From contig JABUQX010095476.1 of the NCBI GenBank assembly GCA_015478945.1, positions 1 through 20,000 on the forward strand: a stretch of 20,000 nucleotides of DNA. Reading direction: 5' to 3'. The notes beneath the pieces were generated by a model that saw only the letters and a program-made list of their open reading frames with translations, ran no database searches and had not been told where the DNA came from. This DNA comes from Trachelipus rathkii (Eukaryota; Arthropoda; Malacostraca; Isopoda; Trachelipodidae). The position numbers and the translations under genes are program-made. This document shows, piece by piece, positions 1 through 10,559 of this stretch (its first letter is position 1; each line of letters begins with the position of its first letter).

Positions 1-611
1 TTGTTCGATTTTTGTATATAAATTATATTGATTTTCGCTCGTTTATCAACTCTAGTATTCCATCCTAAATCTAGACAATACTTATAGATGAATATTTAAA
101 CTAATATTAACAATTCGTATAATTAAGTAAAAATAAATAAAAGATTAGTAGATGAAATCTCGTGAGGAATTAATATATTAATTCATAATCATATATCATT
201 AATAAGATACGAGGCTGTATTATTTATTATTACTATGTCAATAGAGTAATGTAAGCGAGGGCTGAATCATTATAATGTCGAATTTACTACTACTCATCAA
301 AGACAGGGTCCATTAACATAATACTTGTATTAAAAATAAAGATACAGATATATTAATATCCCGTCGGGATGTCATTCACATTAAAGGGAACAAAATTACA
401 TACATGATAATATAATGGTCTTGGCTACTATTATAAGTTTGAAGAAATCGTCATCTAGAATTAAAAATTAAACTATATAATTCCATATATCAGATCTATC
501 TTCACATTTAGAGTCAAATCTTTATTAGAATATTTAGATTGGTAGGTATCTCATTAGAGGGATCATAGTCGTATTGTACAGCATTAAGAATTTCGACGAA
601 ATACCATTGTT
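1..611. other. AT-rich spacer, no gene seen
   Basis: Unique-looking, strongly AT-rich sequence with stops in every frame and no open frame of useful length. No tandem repeat, tRNA-like fold or recognisable coding signature was seen. Confidence 0.6.
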
Positions 612-682
612 CATATATATCATATATATAATATATTATATATTATATATATATAATATATATAATTACTATATATAATTTA
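612..682. repeat. Imperfect TA dinucleotide repeat
   Basis: Nearly pure alternation of T and A with occasional slips (ATAATATAT). It is the first of many TA blocks that break up the left half of the window. Confidence 0.85.
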
Positions 683-935
683 TTCTAGTAAAATATAATT
701 TACTCACATTTTTAGTTTAATTTTGATATCAATTTATTATTGTCAAGGTTCATATCTTTAAATAAATGACATCAAAAGAAGTTCAGTTTTGTATATACGT
801 TCTTTTTCTTTTATTTAATTTCTAAACGCTTTGTGTCATTGTAAATCTTCTAGAAGAAATCAAACCTTTCTTCAAGCCTGACAATCCGGTTTCTTGGTGA
901 AACATGCAGAAATATGTACTAGTATTTAAATCTGA

Positions 936-1049
936 TTATTGAGAATAGAAATTCATAGAAATAATATCCCCGATGACGATCATAAATTTGACGTCCCTTT
1001 GTGTAAATTTTACAAGGATCTTCTCCAGAGCGTGCTCTTCTACTATAAT
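936..1049 (-). pseudogene. Possible fragment of a LINE endonuclease domain
   Basis: The minus strand has an uninterrupted frame of 37 codons between two stops, inside an island of normal composition (about 770-1060) in otherwise AT-rich DNA. Its order of features, a helix-like segment EEHALEKILVKF, then TQRDVKFMIVIGD with a hydrophobic strand ending in GD, resembles the stretch of apurinic-type LINE endonucleases that precedes the GDFN motif. In those enzymes an amphipathic helix is followed by a hydrophobic strand and a catalytic Asp. Here GD is followed by IISM rather than FN, so the motif is at best degenerate. There is no in-frame ATG near the start and neither side continues the domain. 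It could equally be chance in a small island. The match is by eye and weak. Confidence 0.15.
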
Positions 1050-2306
1050 TTACCAGATCTTAATATAATATAATAATATCAATATTCAAGTCATATTTAA
1101 GGTAATAATCATTAATTACTCTTAAAATTAATAAATAAATACATAATAAATCATAGACCATTAAAACCTTACATGAAATGGAGATATAATATAAAATATA
1201 GTATTATAATAATAATAATAATACTGATAATATTATATATAAAATATACATAACCATAATATAAAAATAATAATATATATATTTCTAATAGTATATAATA
1301 TAAAACTCATTAAATATAAATATTTGATAAATAATTAATAATATATAAAATAATATATAAAAATTGAGATAAAGGTAATATAGAACTATCTTATATAAGA
1401 TAAAAATACTATAATAAATAATATAATAATATGATAAATTCATATAATATACATAGATATATATTACACCCTTCTTAATAATAATTCGTATTTAAAATTA
1501 ATAATAATTATGATTAATGATTAGAATAGATTAATTAATAATTAGATAATATTAAAACTATTATTAATACAAAACTAGACCACATCTACTTAACCCATAA
1601 TACCATATTAAAAATTATTATTCTTTAATATATAATCTCCCAGATATAAATTAAATAAATAAATTAAAAATCTGTATATCAGTTCAAATCATAATACTTA
1701 TATAAAACAGTTCAAAAGAATACAAATTTATATTACCTAAATAACTCATAATCACATAATTTTAATTAAAACTAATTTTCAAACTTTATAAATATTATAA
1801 TATTTATAATCATAGTGTTAGAAAAACCATAGATCATTAATTAATTGAAAAGGAATAAGACTTCATGAACTAAATCAGTCAACCAAGAATGATAACAATG
1901 ATAATGCTAAAATAATAATAATAATCATCTAGGAGATCTGGTATACCGAAGAACTGGAACGGGAGCAGGAAAAGAATTCTACATAAATTTAATTATATAT
2001 ACATCATAATAATAAATAATAGATGATATAATTTAAATTGAATTATAATATATATATTATATATTAGTAATAAATTATCTGGATTATATTAATTTCCATA
2101 AATGAAAAATAACTAATGAGGGATATATACATATCTTATCCATCAAAGTAATAATAATAAAACATTAATAATGAATCAAATACTATTTACATGCTATTTT
2201 TATTATTATTTTTATTCTTATCTTAATTTTTATTATGTAAATGTATTATTCTTTATACTTTCTTTTATAAAATAATTTTTTAATTTAATTATTTATTACT
2301 TATTTA

Positions 2307-2307
2307 A

Positions 2308-2339
<32 letters not shown>
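2307..2339. repeat. ATT trinucleotide microsatellite
   Basis: About ten uninterrupted TAT/ATT units, the longest pure trinucleotide run in the left half of the window. Shorter relatives lie within a few hundred bases on both sides. Confidence 0.85.
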
Positions 2340-2830
2340 TATATTATTTATTTGTAATTATTTTATTATATTCATGTAATATGATGTTTCTATTTGAATT
2401 ATTATTTTTAATTATTCTTGTATATTATTATTATTAACTTACATTATATTTATCTTGATTATATATAGTTTATTATTATTATTATGATAAAAAATATTGC
2501 TTATATGGTTCTATTTATTTATAATTTAATAATTATTTAAGTTTTTAATTTAGAATTAATATAATTAGATACATTTAATATATTAACTAATATAATATAT
2601 AATTAATTAAAATAAACTTTTTATTATAATACAGGAATTTATAGTAACTTTTAGATAATAATAAAATAATACTATAATATATAATAAATATACACTTATA
2701 TAAAATAATAATAATAATCAATCATATATAAATATATTAATAATAATCGGATAATATTTAATATAGTGAAATATATAAAAAAAAGTAATTTTAATAATAA
2801 GATAAAAATACATAAATAAAAATTAATACC

Positions 2831-2865
2831 CTTCTTAATAATAATAATAATAATAGAATAAGAAG
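2831..2865. repeat. Inverted repeat around an AAT run
   Basis: CTTCTTA at 2831-2837 is the exact reverse complement of TAAGAAG at 2859-2865. The loop is mostly an AAT microsatellite. CCCTTCTTAATAATAAT also occurs near 1469-1485, so the left arm belongs to a sequence present at least twice in the spacer. Confidence 0.5.
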
Positions 2866-4514
2866 CTCTTTTGGACCTTAATAAAAGATTAATAATCATT
2901 ATGAGATAGATTAAAAAATAAATATTCAAAATTGTATTAATGTTCCTGGGAAAAATAGTTTAGAATTAAATTTTATATAGTTTTATTCCATAATAATATA
3001 TCTAATAATATATATATATTTATAAAATGTATCCCATCAATATAGTGTCAGAATATAAACGAATGATGGTATATCATTTATAATAGTTTCATTTTAAGAG
3101 TGGTTAAATTTATAATTAATTTTACTGGATAAAATATATGCTTTAGGCAATATTTCACATTATAGTAATATACCCTTATCAGATTAATTAATAATATTAC
3201 TAAATGGAAAAATATATAATTATAAGTAATATTAGATTTATTAATCATAAATATGTAAAATCTACAATAAATTGTTTTATATATATCTATATATAAAAAT
3301 ATAATGTTTATACGTATTTCTCTTTAAAACAGAACAGTTATTATCTATGTACTAGATAAATTTATATCAATGGTTAGAGTAATTCTTATCAAAGGATACA
3401 TAAATAACAATTACTCGAATATATTTGGAGATTATAATGTTAAATACAGTCTACTATATTATCATATAGAACTGGACTCAGAGAATAACCTTATCACGAT
3501 AGATATTCTTACATAATATTTTAATATTATAGCTAAATTTCAAGAAAAGTTTCTTCTACAGAGTACGCATTCTCCCCTTCTCAATTATTATGAACGTAGC
3601 ACTCATTAAATGGATCTATTATACTTCAGTAATATTCTATATCTATAACTATTAGTACTAGTCAATTATTAATAATAATATTATAGATAATTAAAGTGTA
3701 ATTTAGTATATATAATATATATTAAAAAGTGAAAGATATTATAGTTATTATATTAGAATACTATCATATAAATAAGATGGATCTTCAACTTTCATTTCTG
3801 GATATCTTTTACTATTTATTTTACATTTGATGTATATTTTTAAAAATGATAATCAATTAATTTAATTCATATATAAATATATATTGTATAATATAATATA
3901 TATAGTATATAATACTTATTAGCTTTATAAACATGCTATGTATATAATTCGGATATATTTTTATAAATATGTAATTAATTTATATATATTCCATATATAA
4001 ATAAGAAATAATATTATTAGTTCTATATATAATTTAATATATATATATAATATATTGCTTTCACAGAATAAACCTATAGGTCTAACTGTTAAGGTAACCA
4101 AACCGGATCCTTCAATTAATATAATAATAAATTATCTATTTGTAAATATATATATATGTAGTAGGTATATATACAATCTGATAAAAATTAAAAAATTCAG
4201 TACACGTAATAAAGATACTTAAAATATATATATAAACGAGCGACTTATTAAAATTAAAAGCTATAAGTTAAATACTTATATATATATTATATTCCTATAT
4301 ATAACTCATAATATATATATTATATATAGTTCTTATTATTATTATTTATAGGTATTAATTATTTTATATAATACATTTTTTATATTATATATATATATAT
4401 TATATATATATTTAAGTATATGAATCATATATATAATTTAAATATACTTTTATATATATTCCTATAGTAAACTAATATATTATATTTCTTTTATGAAATA
4501 GTTTTAAAAAGAAT

Positions 4515-4549
4515 ATTATATATAATATATATATATATATATATTATAT
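4515..4549. repeat. TA dinucleotide microsatellite
   Basis: Near-pure TA alternation marking the left edge of the more balanced island that runs from about 4560 to 5110. Confidence 0.85.
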
Positions 4550-4746
4550 GAATAAATTAATATCGTATTTTTGGCAATCTTTTGTAGAGCAGAGACCTAA
4601 TCCAAAGGAGGGTGTCTTAATTTAATATTATTCTTATTATTTATCTTTCACCATCAAACCATTAATAACATTATCGTTATTCTAGGCTTACCTAACAATA
4701 AATTCATTATTATCACTGTCAATGGTTAGACTCTTCTAAACAAAAT

Positions 4747-4818
4747 ATTCCTTCATTCCTTCATTCCTTCATTCCTTTATTCCTTCCTTCCTTCATTCCT
4801 TCAACCGTTCATTCCCTC
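4747..4818 (+). repeat. ATTCCTTC octanucleotide array, nine units
   Basis: Nine consecutive 8-bp units with no length slippage. Units 1-3, 5 and 7 are ATTCCTTC, unit 4 is ATTCCTTT, unit 6 is CTTCCTTC, and units 8 and 9 (AACCGTTC, ATTCCCTC) are decayed. It is pyrimidine-only apart from the A of each unit, and the decay is concentrated at the right end. This is a second, unrelated 8-bp-period repeat besides the TTTACTGC arrays at 18.2 kb. Confidence 0.9.
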
Positions 4819-4879
4819 ATCAATGTCCAGATCCTGGTTTTAAATACATGACTCAATCTTTGCAAAGATTTCATTTGTC

Positions 4880-5023
4880 TTATTTACATGTGGTGAGGTT
4901 TTCTTCGTCCTTAATGCAGGTTTGATCAGCAATTTTATTCGTTTTCCTTTCGCAAGGGTCAGAATTGTCAACATCAATTTCTTCTTCAGAGTTCCCATGT
5001 AATTTTACTAAGAGGGTCGTCCA
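4880..5023 (-). CDS. Hypothetical 47-codon acidic frame, possible coding relic
   Basis: The minus strand is open for 47 codons between stops within a balanced-composition island. The translation is charged and protein-like, with an acidic stretch (NSEEEIDVDNSDPCE) then a mixed Lys/Glu segment with three cysteines (PCERKT, QTCIKDEE, TTCK). It has no ATG. A coding exon or transposon relic would fit, as would chance. I do not recognise a family. Just upstream on the same strand is a hydrophobic frame (5031-5228) whose first part is TA-repeat translation. The two frames are not obviously one gene. Confidence 0.18.
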   Translation of the reverse strand, partial: WTTLLVKLHGNSEEEIDVDNSDPCERKTNKIADQTCIKDEENLTTCK

Positions 5024-5127
5024 TTATCTTCTAGGAGTCATGTGTTGAAAAGACCGCTTGTTGTGCCATATAAAAGAAGCAGAATCGGAGAGCTATCAAG
5101 ATTGCACATTTTACTCTTGTCAAGAAA

Positions 5128-5178
5128 TTATATATATATATATATAATATATATATATATATTTTAATATATATAATA
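5128..5178. repeat. TA dinucleotide microsatellite
   Basis: Two TA runs of roughly 20-25 bp joined by single-base slips, at the right edge of the 4.56-5.11 kb island. Confidence 0.85.
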
Positions 5179-5358
5179 TTATTCTCTCTAGTTATCATTA
5201 GATTGTTTTTAGCATAAACATGTTTCAACTTAGAAAATAATTATATTAATTATATATTATATATATATATATATTTATAATAGAATATCAGGGGCGGTCA
5301 TTAAGGGTAGCTATGTATGCGCCTCTTACCACCTCAAATGGATATCCATTTATGATGC

Positions 5359-5377
5359 ATATATATATTATATAATT

Positions 5378-5410
<33 letters not shown>

Positions 5411-5481
5411 TATATAAATATATAATATATATATTATATATATTTATATTATATATATGATATATCATATATATATAATAT
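5359..5481. repeat. Long interrupted TA repeat
   Basis: About 120 bases of A and T only, apart from one or two interruptions. It contains a pure TA run around 5380-5404 and a self-complementary ATATGATATATCATAT segment near 5454-5470. Confidence 0.85.
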
Positions 5482-5484
5482 TCT

Positions 5485-5860
5485 TTTTAATTTTTTAAGA
5501 ATTTGAGTAATCTAATTTTATTATTTTTTCTAAGGAAATAAAACAAACAACCAGTTTGGATTGTTTTTAAAAGCTTAACTAAACAGTCATCATTTTACTC
5601 CGGTCGACGTTGCGCGAAAGATGTATTTGTTTTATTTCATTTCAATTAAGTGTTGTAATAAGCGATAAAACGGAAAGCTTTTTTTCCATTCATTATCCCT
5701 GGTGCATAAGGGACCATTTTTTTGCATTTCAAATGAAACTCAAAATGAATATACAAACTCGATATTTAACGTAAAAAAGCCTCCCAGTGCCGTCACTTCT
5801 GGCCTTGAGGAAATGGGTGGGTGGTATTTTTTAGCGTATGTTGAGCATTTATCTAAGTAA
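5485..5860. other. Balanced-composition island, no gene supported
   Basis: Mixed sequence with CpGs (GGTCGACGTTGCGCG near 5603). It holds a 33-codon minus frame (5732-5830, protein-like segment THFLKARSDGTGRLFYVKYR) that lacks a start and a recognisable domain. It may be a fragment of an unidentified repeat. No function can be assigned. Confidence 0.4.
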
Positions 5861-6051
5861 TATTATATATATATGTTCGATATAGGTGTTTCATCTGAAG
5901 TATTTTATTTGGTAATTTAATTATTTATATTCTAAATAGTAAAAGTATCGTTATAATGTATACTTATAGTCTTAAGGTTAAAAATTAATAGGCTGTCGTT
6001 CAAAATACCTTTGAGAAAACTAGAAAGGTTTCTAGCCAGCCATACAACTAA

Positions 6052-6147
6052 ATCGTTTGCCTGGTCCATTTGCCTGAGTCACACTGCGCTCCAGGGGTGA
6101 GTTTCGCGGTTTCCGGTCCACAGACCGAAATAGGACGGAGCTTATGA
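6052..6147 (+). other. Short open frame in a GC-balanced island
   Basis: Thirty-one codons are open between stops, in an island (about 5990-6150) with several CpGs. The translation (VHLPESHCAPGVSFAVSGP) reads like protein but is short, without ATG, and unrecognised. A CGGTC-CACA-GACCG hairpin at 6114-6127 lies inside it. Confidence 0.15.
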
Positions 6148-6542
6148 GAAATATATCTATATGGAATATATAGAATTTAAAAATATATATCTTAATATAC
6201 CTTAGTATATAACACTATTTATACTAAAATTATATATATATATAATATATATCACGCATTATACTAAATATTAGTATATAATTTATTAATATTCGTTGTC
6301 TACCTAAAACAGGGTGTTCCTAAACTAAAACTAAAAGGTAGATACGTATGACTACTTAGACGGTTAAACGTTGCAGAGTCATAAAACCTAACGACTAGTA
6401 GGAATCAATCGGTATCTAAGAGAATGACTAAAATAACAACCACGAACGGAGATAAAGTATGCAAAAAGAGAGCAAATGAACGCTAACTAAGATGGATCGT
6501 ATCACAGAAACAAAAAAGGAAACCTAACTAGGTAGAAAGTTT

Positions 6543-6615
6543 GCTATATATTATATATATAATATATACTATATATATATATATATATATATATATCTTA
6601 TATATATATATATTA
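6543..6615. repeat. TA dinucleotide microsatellite
   Basis: Near-pure TA with a central uninterrupted run of about 25-30 bases, separating two balanced islands. Confidence 0.85.
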
Positions 6616-6793
6616 AAGTATGTGTTGAATCATTTGTGCGAAATATTTTTGAAATCATCCTTTTGAGCAGCGGTGCCCATGTTAACTATTTACTTACTTC
6701 AATCACAATACATCGTAATGGAAACTGGAAAATTTACATTAAAATAAGTCATTTTTAAATAAAAATTTTCTGTAATTTGTTTAAGGTTAAACA

Positions 6794-6930
6794 TTATATA
6801 TATAATAATATATATATAATATAATATATAATATATATATATATATATATTATATATAATAATATTATATATATATATACCTATTTATATATATATATTA
6901 TATCGACAAATAGATATTATATATATAATA
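6794..6930. repeat. Long interrupted TA repeat
   Basis: Around 135 bases almost entirely of A and T in TATATA/ATAATA alternation, interrupted near 6880 by CCTATTTATA and near 6903 by CGACAAATAG. Confidence 0.8.
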
Positions 6931-7251
6931 TAAATATTATATAATAAATATAAAATCAAATATTTTTTTAATATTAAAATAATTTAACTTGATTGAATTT
7001 TTAAATATTTAATAAGTTAAATTAAAGTTGGTTTAATTTTATATAATATATTTTTATTTAGATATTTAATATAAAGACTTAATCTATATATATACATTGA
7101 AATATACATATAATATAATAGGGTCTATAGATATCACGTTCACGTGAAATTCATATTAAATTCTATATAATCGTAATATACTTAGTTTTTATCATATCCT
7201 CGTATAAAATTAAGTATTATATATAATTAGAAAAAGCTCAGCGCTAACTAG

Positions 7252-7362
7252 TGGCTCCGTAGGAACAATACAACACTGACTATCTTTGTGATAATGTGGT
7301 ATCCCAGAGCTTACCACGCACGATGCTTTGAACCTTACGGCATTCTTATCCTATACAAATAA
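7252..7362 (+). other. Short open frame in a balanced island
   Basis: Thirty-six codons open between a TAG and a TAA inside a small island at 7230-7370. The translation (for example VIMWYPRAYHARCFEPYG) is aromatic-rich and without low complexity, but has no start or known motif. It may be a decayed fragment or chance. Confidence 0.13.
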
Positions 7363-7451
7363 TAGTAATATTTAAAAAATTATATAATTTATATCATTAC
7401 TTATTATATATATATATATATTCATATATATAGTTTTAATATAAATACTAA

Positions 7452-7556
7452 TACATATTTCGGGGATGTATCCTTACATTAGGTAAACGGGTGAGCTGCA
7501 AACTGAGGTTAGGCTGCTATTTACCTACTGATGCCTTTGTTCGTATGACTAAGTGA
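7452..7556 (+). other. Short open frame in a balanced island
   Basis: Thirty-four codons open between stops. The translation (GCILTLGKRVSCKLRLGCYL) is basic and cysteine-rich, and the island around it (7455-7560) has far higher GC than its flanks. It is not recognised and has no ATG at its beginning. It lies 90 bases after the open frame ending at 7362, with the two islands separated by a TA block. Confidence 0.15.
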
Positions 7557-8211
7557 TTATCATTACTTTACGCATCGGGGAATAATTAAAACTATTCATA
7601 ATTTAAGAAATAAGAACTAAATTTTTCATAGGCTCTGAGGAGAGATACTACCAGCCGACTGATAATCACGTTTTGTATAATATACGAAGATATAGTCTAA
7701 GAAATTTAAATATCCCAAAAACTTAGTCACTATATATATATAGTCTATATAATATATGTATATAAATATTATAATTCTATTTTTTATAATATGTCTAATT
7801 GTATTATATATATAAGTCTCATTAGCTTATATATAATATAATCTTATATATATCTTTTATCTATATAATACCAAAAAAAAAAAAAATAAATACACATTTT
7901 CTATATTCATATAACTATCATATAATATCTAAGTCTTAATAAAGGTCTCTATAGTCGCTAATGTGGTCATTATATCTCGTCTTATTTCTCTATATCTATT
8001 CTCTCTTATCTCTATACTTCATAAATACTCTTTGGCAATTTAAACAATATATTATAACAGGTTCTCATAGCTTTTTGACGCGGATGCCCTTGTAATCCCC
8101 CCTTTTGTTCTATATCAATGTTGATGAACTAATAAGGAATATTAACCGTCCACACCAAACCACCACAATGTTATATACGATATATACTGTATAGATATAT
8201 ATTTCGCTTAG

Positions 8212-8215
8212 TATC

Positions 8216-8243
<28 letters not shown>
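8212..8243. repeat. TA dinucleotide microsatellite
   Basis: A practically pure TA run of about 30 bases. Confidence 0.85.
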
Positions 8244-8250
<7 letters not shown>

Positions 8251-8504
8251 ATAATATATTAATTTTTATTTAAATATATCTATCTTAATCTCTGTAATAC
8301 AAAGAAGCAAATTATATTTATATACTATATATTTAACCAATTGAATTAATATGAAACGTATTATTAATATTTACATATATTGTATATATTATGGTATATA
8401 TATTAATAGTTAATATTTGTTTACTTATTAGTCTATTTATTATATAGTTATATATATTTATTTTATAATTAATGTATTATATAAATATAATATAATAATC
8501 TGTA

Positions 8505-8588
8505 TATATAAATAATATATATATATATTATTTTATATATATATAATATATATATCTAGTATTATACATATATATATATATATATATC
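8505..8588. repeat. Interrupted TA repeat
   Basis: TA alternation with short interruptions (TTATTTTATA, CTAGTATTATACA) that divide it into three runs. Confidence 0.8.
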
Positions 8589-9459
8589 AGGTAATTGTTT
8601 GAGATAATATATACCATTATACTACAATGTATTATCTAAAGAAGATGAACCCCATAAGCTAATTTTCAAGATTAATATAAATACTATTTGTCTGTAATTT
8701 GTTGTCCCTCTCAGAAAAACTTATCTAGCCTTCAGCTAAGTAAAATATTTTTCAATTAACAAAACATCAAACTTAAATTTTAGAATATTCTTTATATATA
8801 TTTTTATAATGTATAATAATAGTATATATTTAATATATAGATATAGTAATATATATTATAATATAAATTAATATTATATATCAATAATATATACTATTAT
8901 ATATCTATATATATAGTTAGTATTTATATAAATTATATATATTATAGAATATATATATTATATATATATATGTTATGATATATATATACTTTAGTCTATT
9001 CAACGTTTATAACAAGAAAATGAAATTTGAAGCTGATACATAGATCTTTGGTTTTTAAATTTGTTTCTGTCATTTTTTTATTCGGGGGCGAGGTGAGATT
9101 TGAAATATTGTAATATATAATATATTAATACTATTTTCATATACTCATATATACTTATATTAATTAGTATATGATAGTTTGGTAATATGCCTATCTACGT
9201 AAATATACTATATAATAGTATATATATAATATAATTATTGTATTTATATATACTGTTAGTATATGTAATGATACTTACATTATCTTTTTAAACAAAAAAT
9301 ACGAAACACGATTTATTTTATTTATTTTTTCTTATTACTATAGCAAACTATCATATAATAATAATATGATTTGATATTACTAACTATATCTCTACTTATT
9401 TGGTAGCTTATATTCGGACTATATTACTATGAAAGAGTATCATATATCAACATCAGTAA

Positions 9460-9672
9460 TCATATCTTCGGGAAATTATACGAGAGTCTAAACTTCCTAG
9501 GTAAGTCATAATAATTTATATAAGGACTAAGGTCAAGACGATTCCACGGGTACGGTTCCCCTACCCCGCCAAAATTTCCCTTCTCTGTGCAAGTTTTACT
9601 TAGAAATATTTCTATAATAACCACAGTGTGTGTTATTATGACGTTTTCATGTAAGAACCGGTACTGTTTCAA
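9460..9672 (-). CDS. Hypothetical 70-codon minus-strand frame
   Basis: The minus strand is open for 70 codons from a stop just upstream of 9672. The first codon of the interval is TTG, so a eukaryotic start is not evident. The residues are mixed and non-repetitive, with a Gly/Pro-rich centre (KGNFGGVGEPYPWNRLDLSP) and a hydrophobic first third (VIITHTVVIIEIFL). It begins only 35 bases from a stop-poor region on the opposite strand, so the pair could be divergent relics or one island with generally few stops. There is no family match from memory. It could be a broken coding exon. Confidence 0.18.
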   Translation of the reverse strand: MKQYRFLHENVIITHTVVIIEIFLSKTCTEKGNFGGVGEPYPWNRLDLSPYINYYDLPRKFRLSYNFPKI

Positions 9673-9707
9673 TTAAATGTTATATTAAAAAGGTAATTTG
9701 TGATTAA

Positions 9708-10448
9708 TATAATATTAGAGAGACGAAAGAATACTTTAATGTCAATTATGAGGCCTATGCTAATTATGAGACGGTGGCAGCTCTGCTTTGAATAGAAATA
9801 AATGGAATCTTCACTCTAGCGATACTCTTAGAGAGTTCTACCTGGGCATTTTCCACGCGTCAATTTCCACCCACCCTGCCGTTCACTTTTCCTTGGCAAC
9901 TACACATATCTGTGGTACCACCCGTACTTGAGCTTCACAAGAGGCGCCTGAGATCATTGCACCGTTTTGTGTACGAAAAGTCCACATGTCACGAGGCAGC
10001 TATGTAAGAGTGCGTCGACCTTAGAGTGCGCGTCTCAGTCTCGCTAGGATGTATAGACAGAAAATATGAATCAAACCGAGATCACTTAACTCTGCCGATG
10101 TACAGTTATCATTCCCTCGACCAGACTTCGTCTATCATGACTCCTTTACCACCAGCGTTATATTGTCTTGTTGAAGAGGTAAAATACACCCTCAAACTGC
10201 CTCTCTTGCATTGTCCCCTTATCTAAATGTTTTTGCCTATAAAGAAGTATTTCGAGATCAGCTTTAAAACGATTTTCAATTCAACAATACACAGATTTCA
10301 GATTAGCTACGATACTTTCTATTATTTAATAGTAGTCATGTTACGACATATTCTTTTCTTCTTGTGCCTTTACACTAATATTTCAAATAACAATAATAAG
10401 TCATACATTGATCATAACTGTACACAAGCTAACGAGTTCCATTTTTAA
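9708..10448 (+). pseudogene. Degenerate reading frame with three internal stops, unknown origin
   Basis: One register (codons starting at multiples of three) runs from 9708 to the TAA at 10446-10448 with only three internal stops: TGA 9789-9791, TAA 10005-10007 and TAA 10224-10226. That is 247 codons, where AT-biased random sequence should give roughly 15 stops (my rough estimate). Segments read like protein: a Tyr/Glu-rich start (KEYFNVNYEAYANYE), a Pro-rich part (RQFPPTLPFTFPWQL), a basic helix (LELHKRRLRSLHRFVYEK), then SNRDHLTLPMYSYHSLDQTS. The last 73 codons, after the stop at 10224, are hydrophobic and AT-rich and may not belong. Frame 1 is also fairly open around 9837-9955, which weakens the case. 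No family is recognised. A pseudogene or transposon ORF relic is the likeliest reading. Confidence 0.25.
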
Positions 10449-10559
10449 GATAATGTCAAAAGGAGACCCATTCCTTCGAAAGAACAACTGGTTTAATTCG
10501 TATCCTATGATCATCCATTGATGGGTCTTATTAGATACACTATTCCATAATTGCCATCT

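Larger units (their letters stand above)
1050..4559. other. Long AT-rich spacer with ATT/TA runs, no gene seen
   Basis: About 3.5 kb dominated by A and T, with many short ATT/AAT and TA runs (around 1205-1222, 2307-2339, 2470-2484, 4381-4412). Stops are frequent in all frames. The only sizeable frame (2696-2929 minus) encodes Ile/Leu/Tyr low-complexity residues and is a composition artefact. No RNA gene or TE protein signature was seen. Confidence 0.65.
6148..7230. other. AT-rich stretch with TA blocks and two small islands, no gene seen
   Basis: TA blocks at about 6229-6252, 6543-6615 and 6794-6930 alternate with plain sequence. The island at 6300-6540 has unusually many CTA/TAG/ACTA trinucleotides and stops in all frames. 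The island at 6616-6780 is likewise stop-rich. Nothing coding or RNA-like was seen. Confidence 0.55.
7560..9440. other. AT-rich spacer with TA blocks, no gene seen
   Basis: A continuation of the AT-rich landscape, with TA runs at about 8212-8243, 8505-8588 and 8905-8985 and small islands at 7620-7700, 8050-8170, 8590-8770 and 9000-9110. Each island was scanned in both directions. Frames are short and no motif is recognisable. Confidence 0.55.

Noticed and set aside
2696..2929. 77-codon minus frame in the AT-rich spacer
   Set aside because: Almost only Ile, Leu, Tyr and Asn, with an Ile run from an AAT repeat. This is a composition artefact.
1..4559. Inserted organelle DNA because of extreme AT content
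   Set aside because: No mitochondrial gene, rRNA or tRNA signature was found on either strand.
5064..5078. TATA-box-like CCATATAAAAGAAGC
   Set aside because: No initiator or coding frame at a suitable distance. TATAAA words are common by chance here.
5031..5228. 65-codon minus frame with hydrophobic segment
   Set aside because: Its middle is translation of a TA microsatellite. Only the last 30 codons are ordinary sequence, and they carry no motif.
9789..10448. Nearly regular spacing of stops (216, 219, 222 bases) in the degenerate frame
   Set aside because: The segments between the stops show no similarity to each other, so there is no tandem unit. I treat the spacing as chance.
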